DNA of 48,007 nt, from assembly GCA_964495595.1 (NCBI GenBank), contig CAZBWH010000016.1, positions 1-48,007 of the forward strand. The letters run 5' to 3'. Positions 39,548 to 47,637 of this stretch are shown here, piece after piece (positions within the stretch are counted from its first letter, which is position 1; the number at the start of each line of letters is the position of its first letter). The DNA is from CALMFQ01 sp964495595 (lineage in GTDB: Bacteria; Pseudomonadota; Gammaproteobacteria; Burkholderiales; SCOH01). Made by a program: the position numbers and the translations under genes. The notes beneath the pieces were generated by a model. The model saw nothing but the letters and a program-made list of their open reading frames with translations. It was not told the origin of the DNA and made no database searches.

Positions 39548-40729
39548 TCAGTGGTTGGCGCGGGCTTCGAGAATGTCGACTGCCGGCAGGATCTTGCCTT
39601 CTAGGAACTCAAGGAAGGCGCCGCCACCGGTCGAGATGTAATCGATCTTGTCGGTAATCGCGTATTTGGCGATAGCTGCCAGCGTGTCGCCACCGCCAGC
39701 AATCGAAAACGCCGGGCTGCTGGCAATTGCTTCGGCCAGGGCTTTGGTGCCATTGCCGAACTGGTCGAATTCAAACACCCCGACCGGGCCGTTCCAGACA
39801 ATCGTGCCGGCCTTGGCGATGATGTCGGCCAGTTGCTGCGCTGATTGCGGGCCGATATCGAGAATCATGTCATCGGCGCTGACCGCGTCGATGGCCTTGG
39901 TGGTGGCCGCCGCAGTCGCGGCAAATTCGCTGGCACATACGACATCGGTCGGCAGCGGCACATCGCCGCCACGGCCGCGCAGCTTGGCGATGACTTTTTT
40001 GGCATCGTCTAGCAAATCCGGCTCGGCCAGCGATTTGCCGATCTGCTTGCCTTCGGCCAGCAGGAAGGTGTTGGCGATGCCGCCACCGACGATCAGTTGA
40101 TCGACCTTGTCGGCCAGCGAGTCAAGAATAGTGAGTTTGGTTGATACCTTGGAGCCGGCAACGATGGCGACCATCGGTCGGGCTGGCTGGGCCAGTGCCT
40201 TACCCAGCGCATCCAGCTCGGCTGCCAGCAGAATGCCTGCGCATGCCACCGGAGCGAATCTGGCCACGGCGTGAGTCGAGGCTTCGGCGCGGTGAGCGGT
40301 GCCGAAGGCATCGTTGACGAAAACGTCGCACAGGGCGGCATAGGCCTGGCCCAGCTCGTCCCTGTTCTTCTTCTCTCCGACATTGCAGCGCACATTTTCC
40401 AGCATGGCGATCTTGCCGGGCTGAACGCTCAGGCCTTGCTGTTGCCAGTCGGTGACGACTGGCACCGGCTGGTCGAGCAATTCCGACAATCGCGTGGCAA
40501 CTGGTGCCAGGGAGTCTTCGGCACCGAGCTGGCCTTCGGTCGGGCGGCCAAGGTGGGTCATTACGATCACTGCGGCGCCTTGCTGCAGGCAATGCTCGAT
40601 GGATGGCAGCGAGGCGCGGATGCGGGTGTCGTCGCCGATCACTCCGTCTTTTACCGGCACGTTCATGTCGACGCGGATCAGGACGCGCTTGCCTGTCAGG
40701 TCGAGCGCAGTCATTTTGTTGAAGTTCAT
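39548..40729 (-). CDS. pgk: Phosphoglycerate kinase
   Basis: A 393-residue enzyme converting 1,3-bisphosphoglycerate and ADP to 3-phosphoglycerate and ATP. The signatures are KRVLIRVDMNVPVKDG, THLGRPTEG, LLENVRC-type MLENVRCNVGEKKN, VNDAFGTAHRAEAS, VAGSKVSTKLTIL, TIVWNGPVGVFEFDQFGNGT and STGGGAFLEFLEGK. ATG 40729 is chosen at MNFNKMTALDLTG. It lies 27 bp from fba; a hairpin precedes it in the gap-pgk spacer. Confidence 0.96.
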   Translation of the reverse strand: MNFNKMTALDLTGKRVLIRVDMNVPVKDGVIGDDTRIRASLPSIEHCLQQGAAVIVMTHLGRPTEGQLGAEDSLAPVATRLSELLDQPVPVVTDWQQQGLSVQPGKIAMLENVRCNVGEKKNRDELGQAYAALCDVFVNDAFGTAHRAEASTHAVARFAPVACAGILLAAELDALGKALAQPARPMVAIVAGSKVSTKLTILDSLADKVDQLIVGGGIANTFLLAEGKQIGKSLAEPDLLDDAKKVIAKLRGRGGDVPLPTDVVCASEFAATAAATTKAIDAVSADDMILDIGPQSAQQLADIIAKAGTIVWNGPVGVFEFDQFGNGTKALAEAIASSPAFSIAGGGDTLAAIAKYAITDKIDYISTGGGAFLEFLEGKILPAVDILEARANH

Positions 40730-40772
40730 CGGGTACTCCGGGTAAGGCTCAGTGCAGGGGTGAAAACACGAC

Positions 40773-40794
40773 AAAAGGCGGCCATCCGGCCGCC
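40773..40794 (-). terminator. Intra-operon intrinsic terminator between gap and pgk
   Basis: On the minus strand GGCGGCC, loop GGAT, GGCCGCC is followed by TTTTG. It lies just after the gap stop and 44 bp before the pgk start, so it may trim gap mRNA or lower expression of pgk-fba relative to tkt-gap. Confidence 0.6.
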
Positions 40795-40806
40795 CCGGCA
40801 GGCCGC

Positions 40807-41826
40807 TTACGCTTCCATCATGGCTTTGGCCGTGTTGAGCATCTGCACCGAGAAGCCCCATTCGTTGTCATACCAGGCCGAGACCTTGACCATGTTGCCA
40901 TCCATGACTTTGGTCAGGGTGGAGTCAAAAATCGAGGCTTCGTTGGTGTGGTTGAAGTCGATCGACACCAATGGCAGATCGTTGTAGCCCAGCACCCCTT
41001 TCAATGGGCCTTCGCTGGCTGCCGCACGCATGATGGCGTTGATCTCGTCCTTGCTGGTGGCGCGGGCAGTCATGACCGACAGGTCGACCATCGAGACATT
41101 GATGGTCGGCACCCGGACCGCAAAGCCGTCCAGCTTGCCATTCAGCTCCGGCAGCACCAGGCCGACTGCTGCGGCAGCACCGGTCTTGGTGGGGATCATC
41201 GACTGGGTGGCCGAGCGGGCGCGGCGCAGGTCCTTGTGGCGTACGTCAGTGAGTACCTGGTCATTGGTGTAGGCGTGGATGGTGGTCATCAGGCCTTTGA
41301 CGATACCGACATTCTCATGCAGCACCTTGGCCACTGGTGCCAGACAGTTGGTGGTGCACGAGGCATTCGACACTACGGTCATGTCGCTGCGCAGCAGATG
41401 ATGATTGACGCCGTACACGATGGTGGCGTCGACATCCTTGTCGCCGGGCGCCGAGATCAGCACTTTTTTGGCACCAGCGTCCAGATGCGCCTGGCACTTG
41501 GCCTTGCTGACAAACGAACCGGTGCATTCCAGCACGATGTCGATGCCCAGGTCGCCCCACGGCAGTTCGGCGGGATTACGGGTAGAGAAAAACTTGATGT
41601 TGGTATCGTTTACCCGCAGCCAGCCGCCTTCGACATCGGCTTTGACATCGGCGTTGAAACGGCCGTGAACCGTATCGAATTTGGTCAGATGCGCGTTGGT
41701 GGCCAGATCGCCGGACGCATTGACTGCTACGATCTTGAAGTCATTGGTGCGGTTGAGTTCGAAAATTGCGCGCAGCACGTTGCGACCAATGCGGCCGTAG
41801 CCGTTGATTGCGATGCGGATTGCCAT
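40807..41826 (-). CDS. gap: Type I glyceraldehyde-3-phosphate dehydrogenase, Ala at cofactor-selecting position
   Basis: A 339-residue enzyme that oxidises GAP to 1,3-bisphosphoglycerate. It starts MAIRIAINGYGRIGRNVLRA (dinucleotide fold), and the catalytic cysteine is in SNASCTTNCLAPVAK. The residue after Asn36 in VAVNASGD is Ala37. NAD-dependent glycolytic enzymes usually have Asp there, while NADP-accepting types (for example Bacillus GapB) have Ala. This suggests an anabolic or dual-cofactor enzyme, but I have no structural proof. It is the second gene after tkt. Confidence 0.95.
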   Translation of the reverse strand: MAIRIAINGYGRIGRNVLRAIFELNRTNDFKIVAVNASGDLATNAHLTKFDTVHGRFNADVKADVEGGWLRVNDTNIKFFSTRNPAELPWGDLGIDIVLECTGSFVSKAKCQAHLDAGAKKVLISAPGDKDVDATIVYGVNHHLLRSDMTVVSNASCTTNCLAPVAKVLHENVGIVKGLMTTIHAYTNDQVLTDVRHKDLRRARSATQSMIPTKTGAAAAVGLVLPELNGKLDGFAVRVPTINVSMVDLSVMTARATSKDEINAIMRAAASEGPLKGVLGYNDLPLVSIDFNHTNEASIFDSTLTKVMDGNMVKVSAWYDNEWGFSVQMLNTAKAMMEA

Positions 41827-41888
41827 AATGAAATTCTCCTGATTGAAACTGGGCTGTGACGTATGTTTTCTGCTTGCTTATTGTTGGC

Positions 41889-43889
41889 TTATGCCTGATT
41901 CAGTACGGCGCGGGCCGTCGCGACGATGTTGTCGGTGGTGAAGCCGAATTCGCGGAACAGCTCGCCAGCCGGGGCCGATTCGCCGAAGCGGTCGATGCCG
42001 ATCACCGCGCCCTCCAGGCCGACGTATTTGCGCCAGAAGTCCGAGACCCCGGCTTCAATGGCCACACGGGCCACGCCCCTGGGCAATACGCTGGTGCGGT
42101 AATCCGCGTCCTGGCGGTCGAAGACATTGGTTGACGGCAGCGAAACCACGCGGGCGCCGATGCCTTGTTCGGCCAGGGTGGTCTGCGCTTTCAGGGCCAG
42201 GTCGATTTCCGAGCCGGTTGCGATCAGGATCAGATCCAGCTTGCCGGTGGTCGAGTCGCGCAGCACGTAGCCGCCTCGGGCCATTGCCGCTTGCTGCGCG
42301 GCATCGCGCTGGATGTACGGCAGGTTTTGCCGGCTGAGGATCAGGCTGGTCGGGCCGTTGGTGCGCTCGATGCCGGATTGCCAGGCGATCAGGGTTTCGG
42401 CCGTGTCGCAGGGGCGCCAGACATCCATGTTCGGGATCATGCGCAGCGTGGCGGTTTGTTCGACCGGCTGGTGGGTCGGGCCATCTTCGCCAAGGCCGAT
42501 CGAATCGTGGGTAAATACGTAAACCGGTGCCACCTTCATCAGTGCGGCCATACGCAGGGCGTTGCGGGCGTATTCGGAGAACATCAGGAAGGTGCCGCCG
42601 TAAGGCTTGAAGCCGCCATGCAGGCACAGGCCGTTCATGATGGCCGCCATGCCGAATTCGCGTACGCCGTAATACAGGTAGTTGCCGCCGGCCTCGCGGC
42701 TGACGCCTTTCGAACCTTTCCACAGGGTCAGGTTGGAGCTGGCCAGGTCGGCCGAGCCGCCCAGCAGTTCCGGCAAGGCCGGCGCCAGTGCGCCGATGGC
42801 GTTTTGCGAGGCTTTGCGGGTGGCAATGGTTTCGGCCTTGGCATGGATGTCGGCCAGAGCCTGCTGCACGGTGGCCTGCCAGTTTTGCGGCAGGGTGCCG
42901 GCCATGCGGCGCTCGAATTCGGCAGCCAGTTGCGGATGGGCGGCGCGGTAAGCGGCAAACCGCTGGTTCCAGTCGTTTTCAGCTGCGGCACCTTTGGCCT
43001 TTGCATCCCAGCCTGCGTACACATCGGCCGGAATGTCGAACGGGCCGTGGCTCCAGCCTATATTGGCGCGGGTGGCGGTGATTTCCGCGTCGCCCAGCGG
43101 TGCGCCGTGGCAGTCGTGGCCGCCGGCCTTGTTCGGGCTGCCCATGCCGATCACGGTTTTGCAGCAGATCATGACCGGCTTGTCGGTGCTGGTCCTTGCT
43201 TCGGCAATCGCAGTATCCAGGGCGGCGAAATCGTGGCCGTTGACGTTGGGGATCACTTTCCAGCCGTAGGCTTCGAAGCGCTTCGGCGTGTCGTCGGTGA
43301 ACCAGCCTTCAACGTGGCCGTCGATCGAGATGCCGTTGTCGTCGTAGAAACAGATCAGCTTGTTCAGACCCAGCGTGCCAGCCAGCGAGCAGACTTCGTG
43401 CGAAATGCCTTCCATCAGGCAGCCGTCACCGAGGAAAACATAAGTGAAATGGTCGACGATGTCGTGGCCCGGCTGGTTGAATTCGTGTGCCAGCGCTTTT
43501 TCGGCAATCGCCATGCCGATGGCGTTGGCAATGCCCTGGCCGAGCGGGCCGGTGGTGGTTTCGATACCGGGTGCATAGCCGTATTCCGGGTGGCCCGGTG
43601 TTTTGCTGTGCAGTTGGCGGAATTGCTTGAGGTCGTCGATAGTCAAAGCATAGCCGGTCAGATGCAGTAGCGAGTACAGCAGCATCGAGCCGTGGCCGTT
43701 GGACAGTACGAAGCGGTCACGGTCCGCCCAGTGTGGATTGGCCGGGTTGTGGCGCAGGTGGTGGTTCCACAAGGCTTCGGCGATATCGGCCATACCCATC
43801 GGCATGCCGGGGTGGCCAGAGTTGGCTTTTTGAACGGCGTCCATGGCCAAGGCGCGGATTGCGTTGGCGAGGTCTTTGCGAGTTGCCAT
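41889..43889 (-). CDS. tkt: Transketolase
   Basis: A 666-residue thiamine-diphosphate enzyme of the pentose phosphate pathway and Calvin cycle. It starts MATRKDLANAIRALAMDAVQ; SGHPGMPMGMADIAEALW binds substrate phosphate, and GDGCLMEGISHEVCSLAG is the ThDP motif. Further signatures are CKTVIGMGSPNKAGGHDCHG, FGMAAIMNGLCLHGG and TLRMIPNMDVWRPCD. The start at 43889 lacks a strong ribosome-binding site; the frame is open to 43976. It heads the tkt-gap-pgk-fba cluster. Confidence 0.96.
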   Translation of the reverse strand: MATRKDLANAIRALAMDAVQKANSGHPGMPMGMADIAEALWNHHLRHNPANPHWADRDRFVLSNGHGSMLLYSLLHLTGYALTIDDLKQFRQLHSKTPGHPEYGYAPGIETTTGPLGQGIANAIGMAIAEKALAHEFNQPGHDIVDHFTYVFLGDGCLMEGISHEVCSLAGTLGLNKLICFYDDNGISIDGHVEGWFTDDTPKRFEAYGWKVIPNVNGHDFAALDTAIAEARTSTDKPVMICCKTVIGMGSPNKAGGHDCHGAPLGDAEITATRANIGWSHGPFDIPADVYAGWDAKAKGAAAENDWNQRFAAYRAAHPQLAAEFERRMAGTLPQNWQATVQQALADIHAKAETIATRKASQNAIGALAPALPELLGGSADLASSNLTLWKGSKGVSREAGGNYLYYGVREFGMAAIMNGLCLHGGFKPYGGTFLMFSEYARNALRMAALMKVAPVYVFTHDSIGLGEDGPTHQPVEQTATLRMIPNMDVWRPCDTAETLIAWQSGIERTNGPTSLILSRQNLPYIQRDAAQQAAMARGGYVLRDSTTGKLDLILIATGSEIDLALKAQTTLAEQGIGARVVSLPSTNVFDRQDADYRTSVLPRGVARVAIEAGVSDFWRKYVGLEGAVIGIDRFGESAPAGELFREFGFTTDNIVATARAVLNQA

Positions 43890-43966
43890 CGAGAGGGTGC
43901 CCCTGTTACGCTGCTGCAGCGCAAAAAACGAATACGGTTGCCGCTTTCCGCCTGCTGCTTTGCTGC

Positions 43967-43987
43967 CGGAGCCCATAATTTGCTCCG
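43967..43987 (-). promoter_or_regulatory. Hairpin in the tkt upstream region
   Basis: CGGAGC (43967-43972) pairs with GCTCCG (43982-43987), about 80 bp upstream of the tkt start. The 318-bp divergent spacer 43890-44207 must contain promoters for tkt and the membrane protein gene, but I see no convincing -35/-10 pair and no gene in it. Confidence 0.3.
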
Positions 43988-44207
43988 AATTATCGCTTTG
44001 GCAGGAATGACGGCCGCTAAAAATCCCGCGATTATCGCCGAGACACCGGCTTTGATCAAGGATTCTGGCCGTTTGTGTCCGAGTTAACGCACTAAAAACA
44101 GATACATAGCGTTGCTTCCCGGCTGATGTTGCCGCTTCTAGGCAATTTATGCGCCGTTGGCAACGCTTTATGCAATTTTGCTGTTATTGAAAACAAGGAG
44201 GATTGGC

Positions 44208-44975
44208 ATGGCGGATTTTAATGGAGTGACCGAGCCGGTTGCCGGCAATATGCCGCAACCGCGGACGCTGTCGGCCGATCGCGGCTGGCACTGGATCATC
44301 GACGCGTTCCAGCTGGTGCGGAAACAGTTCGGCATGTGGATTCTGCTCTGCCTGATCACGTTTATTGTCCTCGCCGTGGCCAATATGGTGCCGCTGCTGG
44401 GCATGGTGGCGTCGACCTTGTTGCAGCCGCTGCTGTTTGCCGGGCTGGTTTTTGCCTGCAGTGAAATCGAACGGGGCGAAGAGCTGGAAATCGGCCAGTT
44501 GTTCATCGGTTTTCAGCGTAATCCGGCGCAACTGATGCTGGTTGGTGTAATCGGGTTTGCCGCAACGCTGGGTGCGATGCTGGTGGCGGCGATACCGTTG
44601 CTGGTGTTCGGCGGCTCGTCGATGATTGCGGCGATGTCGGGCGAAAACCCGGCTGCGATGCATGCGATGGGCGGCATTGGGCTGATTGCTATGTTGCTGT
44701 TTGCCCTGGTCTTGCTGTTGTTGATGGTGCCGGTGAGTATGGCGATGTGGTTTGCCTCGGCGCTGGTGCTGTTCCATGAAATGGCCGCCTGGCCGGCGTT
44801 CAAGCTGAGTTTTCTGGCCTGCCTGCGTAATGTCATGCCGTTTTTCATCTTTGGCCTGATTGCCGCTGTATTGTGCGTGGTGGCGGCGCTTCCGTTTGGC
44901 CTGGGTCTGATCCTGCTGCTGCCGGTACTGATGGCGACAGCGTATACCAGTTTCCGCGATGTGTTCGGCGTCTGA
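44208..44975 (+). CDS. BPSS1780-family integral membrane protein
   Basis: A 255-residue inner-membrane protein with about five or six hydrophobic segments, for example MWILLCLITFIVLAVANMVP, LMLVGVIGFAATLGAMLVAA, LIAMLLFALVLLLLMVPVSM and FFIFGLIAAVLCVVAALPFG. The soluble N-terminus ends in ADRGWHWIIDAFQLVRKQFG, the hallmark of the family. The function is unknown in all relatives. ATG 44208 has a strong site (AAGGAGGATTGGC). The broken thioesterase gene follows after 5 bp. Confidence 0.88.
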   Translation: MADFNGVTEPVAGNMPQPRTLSADRGWHWIIDAFQLVRKQFGMWILLCLITFIVLAVANMVPLLGMVASTLLQPLLFAGLVFACSEIERGEELEIGQLFIGFQRNPAQLMLVGVIGFAATLGAMLVAAIPLLVFGGSSMIAAMSGENPAAMHAMGGIGLIAMLLFALVLLLLMVPVSMAMWFASALVLFHEMAAWPAFKLSFLACLRNVMPFFIFGLIAAVLCVVAALPFGLGLILLLPVLMATAYTSFRDVFGV

Positions 44976-44980
44976 GCCGG

Positions 44981-45390
44981 ATGTTGGAACTGCCGCGAGC
45001 ACCGCAGGATTAGCCGCTGAATGCCGCTTTGCCGCCGTTCAGCCAGCGACTCGGCGGCACTCTGCGGGCGGTGGCCGAAAACAGCGCCCGTGTTGAATAT
45101 CAGGTGCGGCGCGAAATGACCAACCCTGGCGGCTTGCTGCACGGCGGAGTACAGAGGGCATGCTGGCCAATGCGCAGGGGTGTGACTGGTTTCTCGCCTC
45201 AGTCAATCTGCATGTCGATTTTCTCGGTCAGGTGCGTGAAGGCAACGTGTTGTTTGCTGTTGCCGAGGTTGTGCGCAACGGCAACAACATCGTCAACATG
45301 CAGGTAGAACTGCGGCATGCCGACGGCAGACTGATCGCTCGCGCCAGCTCCAACCTCTGCAACACCCGCCTGCCCAACCCCTTCAAATAG
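44981..45390 (+). pseudogene. Broken PaaI-type hotdog thioesterase
   Basis: Two frames rebuild one hotdog thioesterase. Frame one from ATG 44981 reads MLELPRAPQD, TAG stop (45011-45013), then PLNAALPPFSQRLGG...MTNPGGLLHGG. After a frameshift near 45150 the second frame gives MLANAQGCDWFLASVNLHVD followed by FLGQVREGNVLFAV and ends RLPNPFK. GGLLHGG and SVNLHVDFL are family hallmarks. One nonsense change and one indel make the product non-functional, unless both are sequencing errors. It follows the membrane protein gene by 5 bp, as if once cotranscribed. Confidence 0.8.
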
Positions 45391-45395
45391 CCACC

Positions 45396-45466
45396 GGCCT
45401 GCAGCCCGCTCTGGGATTGCCTTGCAGACCGGGCTACAGGCCAATACCAGCGCGGCTTGCAGGCTG
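45396..45466. repeat. 71-bp nested palindromic repeat, family 1 copy B
   Basis: GGCCTGCAGCCCGCTCTGG...CGGCTTGCAGGCT with an inner ATTGCCTTGCAG...GGCCAAT arm. It matches the reverse complement of 3796-3866 along its whole length with scattered substitutions. It lies between the broken thioesterase and the C39 peptidase gene, where it may also act as a convergent terminator-like structure. Confidence 0.7.
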
Positions 45467-45478
45467 ATTGATTGTGCT

Positions 45479-46144
45479 TTAATTTGCCAGTGGTCGATAC
45501 AATTGTTGCCTGACCGCTGCGGCAGTCTGGCGTTGCGGTGCCTTGCTGAAGAAGTTGTCCGCCGCCACTTTGCCCGCATCCAGCGGCAGCACCGCCAGAA
45601 ACTTGCCGCGCAGCCCGGCGTGTTCACCGTCATCGTTGCGGGTTTCCCACATTTGCAGAAACTGCTCGCGTGAATAGCTGCGATTGCCCAACGAAGGGTC
45701 GGCCAGCCAGACCGTGTTGCCATCAATGCCGCGCAACACCGAAAAATGATCGTCCTTGCGGTGCTTGAGGTACACCACCACCGGCATTTTTAGCCGCGCC
45801 AGCTGTGCATAACTCGCGGCAAAGCCCTGCGCCTTGAAGCCAAACGCCGGCAAGGCACGCTGCATATCATCAAACGATGCCCTGCCATCGCCCTTGTCCA
45901 TCGCCTTGAGCAACTCGGCCTCGCTTACCGGCTGGCGGTAATATTCGCTCAACAGCGTAGCCAGCGCCGCCGCGCCGCAGGAATAATCCAGATCCTGCTT
46001 CACCACCCGTTCATCACGCAGCGTTTTCCAGCTTTTTAGCTGCACCTGGCCGGTAAGCAAGGGCGTGCTGACAATCGCATCTTCGGCCCACCCCAACGGC
46101 ACCAGCCCCGCCAGCACCAGCCATAGCGCCGCCCGCATCGGCAT
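45479..46144 (-). CDS. Exported stand-alone C39-family cysteine peptidase
   Basis: A 221-residue protein. The signal peptide MPMRAALWLVLAGLVPLGWA is followed by a C39 peptidase domain with catalytic Cys56 in DLDYSCGAAALATLL, His133 in RKDDHFSVLRG and Asp149 in VWLADPSLGN. C39 domains cleave double-glycine leader peptides, usually as the N-terminal part of an ABC exporter; here there is no transporter domain and the protein is predicted to be periplasmic. A similar soluble C39 peptidase (FapD) occurs in functional amyloid operons, so bacteriocin processing is not the only possibility. Its ATG overlaps the upstream stop by one base (TGATG). Confidence 0.85.
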   Translation of the reverse strand: MPMRAALWLVLAGLVPLGWAEDAIVSTPLLTGQVQLKSWKTLRDERVVKQDLDYSCGAAALATLLSEYYRQPVSEAELLKAMDKGDGRASFDDMQRALPAFGFKAQGFAASYAQLARLKMPVVVYLKHRKDDHFSVLRGIDGNTVWLADPSLGNRSYSREQFLQMWETRNDDGEHAGLRGKFLAVLPLDAGKVAADNFFSKAPQRQTAAAVRQQLYRPLAN

Positions 46145-46710
46145 CACGCGGCAACCGGTGCCACAATGACACCACCGGCTACCAGCGCCAGCGTAGTCGC
46201 CCCCATCGCCAGCCCGGCAGCCAGCATTGCCGGCAACACACTGACAGCAATGCCGCCGATGGCATAACCCAGGCTGGCGCGTGGAATCGCGCTGCTGATC
46301 GCATTGGCGCCGACCCAGATCGAATACAGCCACAGCGGAAAAGTCAGCAAGGGCGGCACACCCAGCGCCGTGGCACCGGCACCCAGCACATCTGCCACCA
46401 GCCACGAAGCCGCCACCAGGTTGAACAAGTCACCCCGGCCATCCCAGCGTTGACCGCGCTTCAGCCACCATTTGAGCAAGCCGACAATCAACAGTACACC
46501 CGCCCAGACACTGATCAAACCCAGCAACAAGGCGGCATACAAAGGCATGACCGGCGCACCGTTGCTGCCATTGCGCAGCGCCGGGTCAAGCCCTATCAAC
46601 ACACCAATCAGGCAAATGGCCAGCACCGATTGCCAGCGTGGAAAATCAAAACGGGAAAACGGTAATTCCTGCAAGGTGAACAATGCGAAAGCGGGTTTGA
46701 ACATAATCAA
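46144..46710 (-). CDS. Multi-pass membrane protein, Yip1-like, in the peptide cassette
   Basis: A 188-residue protein with about five hydrophobic helices (SVLAICLIGVLIGLD, LYAALLLGLISVWAGVLLIV, LVAASWLVADVLGAGATAL, FPLWLYSIWVGANAISSAIP, and a glycine/alanine-rich C-terminal helix). The arrangement is reminiscent of Yip1/YIP-like membrane proteins. It has no recognised motif. It is coupled to the C39 peptidase gene and is presumably made with it. It could be a membrane partner or an immunity/export component; this is context inference only. Confidence 0.7.
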   Translation of the reverse strand: MIMFKPAFALFTLQELPFSRFDFPRWQSVLAICLIGVLIGLDPALRNGSNGAPVMPLYAALLLGLISVWAGVLLIVGLLKWWLKRGQRWDGRGDLFNLVAASWLVADVLGAGATALGVPPLLTFPLWLYSIWVGANAISSAIPRASLGYAIGGIAVSVLPAMLAAGLAMGATTLALVAGGVIVAPVAA

Positions 46711-46760
46711 TCAATTCAGTGTGAGTTGAAAAATAGAAACCAATTGCCGGCGATGACCAG

Positions 46761-47036
46761 TCAAATCCACTGCCTGCCAATCGCTATCCAGATGCAATAA
46801 AGCATCAGCCAGCCAAACCACGGGTCTTCCAGCAACAAGCCGGCTGACAAGCGCCACTGGCGCGGCAGATAACGATTGCTGGAATAAGCTTCTTCCAGCA
46901 AATAGTGTGTCTTTATCAGCAAGAATCCAAGAAAGTAATATGCACGATTGCCGGGCAGTGCGGCAACCATTGCCGCCAGCAAAACCAGGCCAGTTGCCTT
47001 GAGCTTGAATTCCGGGTTTTGCGGAAAATGAATCAA
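46761..47036 (-). CDS. Small membrane protein of the peptide cassette
   Basis: About 91 residues from a TTG start (MIHFPQNPEFKLKATGLVLL). Two hydrophobic stretches (KLKATGLVLLAAMVAALPG and AYYFLGFLLIKTHYLLEE) and a tryptophan-rich C-terminal helix (WFGWLMLYCIWIAIGRQW) are visible. Unknown family. The start overlaps the stop of a 43-residue gene (TTGA), indicating coupling. Size and position fit a bacteriocin immunity protein, unproven. Confidence 0.6.
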   Translation of the reverse strand: MIHFPQNPEFKLKATGLVLLAAMVAALPGNRAYYFLGFLLIKTHYLLEEAYSSNRYLPRQWRLSAGLLLEDPWFGWLMLYCIWIAIGRQWI

Positions 47037-47164
47037 CGCTTTTTCCCGAATCTGTCTTTGAGCAAGAAAATCAGCAGCAACAAACAGCCCGCTGCCATGC
47101 CAAAAATCAATGCCAAAAAAAGAAAGTGGTTGCTGGAATCAGGAAAATCTTCCACCAAGGCCAT
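47033..47164 (-). CDS. 43-residue single-helix membrane peptide
   Basis: ATG at 47164 gives MALVEDFPDSSNHFLFLALI, then FGMAAGCLLLLIFLLKDRF and GKKR: one strong transmembrane helix with a basic end. It overlaps the next gene by 4 bases. Too short for default gene calling. No recognised family. The ribosome-binding site is weak (AGGCAAAAAATAA). Confidence 0.45.
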   Translation of the reverse strand: MALVEDFPDSSNHFLFLALIFGMAAGCLLLLIFLLKDRFGKKR

Positions 47165-47299
47165 TTATTTTTTGCCTATGTGCTGACAGCATGCCGGCGA
47201 TCATTCCGGCAAGCTCGATAATTAAATGCATGTTATCTATTTTTCACACAGCAGCCAGTTTTCAGGCATTGCAATTACCTCGCCCTTATTCGGGAAAAT

Positions 47300-47554
47300 T
47301 TATAATAGCTTAGCGAGTATCGCTCCACCAAAGATACCAACCCCTATTGAGATTTCTCTAGCGATAGCCCAAATACTATTTTCGAAATCCGCTCTGGTAC
47401 AATCACTACCAAGTTTTATTATACTTACAGTAGTGGCTAGCAAAGCCGGCAATACCGATACAATAAACGGGAGAAAATAACTTGTGCCAAATAACAAGAG
47501 ACTGCCAACAACAAAGCCACTAGACAAGATGTAGAGATCGGTAATTGGGCGCAT
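47300..47554 (-). CDS. Small membrane protein downstream of the bacteriocin-like gene
   Basis: An 84-residue protein with two or three hydrophobic segments (LYILSSGFVVGSLLLFGTSY, FLPFIVSVLPALLATTVSII and IAREISIGVGIFGGAILAKL). It is the first gene after the precursor peptide gene, separated by a 9-bp hairpin. Such a position commonly holds the immunity gene. Codon use is AT-richer than the surrounding chromosome. No homology recognised by eye. Confidence 0.6.
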   Translation of the reverse strand: MRPITDLYILSSGFVVGSLLLFGTSYFLPFIVSVLPALLATTVSIIKLGSDCTRADFENSIWAIAREISIGVGIFGGAILAKLL

Positions 47555-47575
47555 GATTTAACCAAGAATAATTAG

Positions 47576-47607
47576 TGTTCCCTGCTACGAAATTGCAACA
47601 GGGAACA
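47576..47607 (-). terminator. Attenuator-like hairpin between the precursor peptide gene and the next gene
   Basis: TGTTCCCTG (47576-47584) pairs with CAGGGAACA (47599-47607) around a 14-nt loop. On the minus strand only a short T/A-rich tail follows. A partial terminator here would make the peptide gene the most abundant transcript. Confidence 0.45.
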
Positions 47608-47637
47608 ACAATGGCTATACGAGCCTTGTATTATAAA

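Noticed and set aside
47139..47231. 30-residue minus-strand frame starting MHLIIELAGM
   Set aside because: Too short, weak ribosome-binding site and 26-bp overlap with the 43-residue gene; it cannot be separated from chance.
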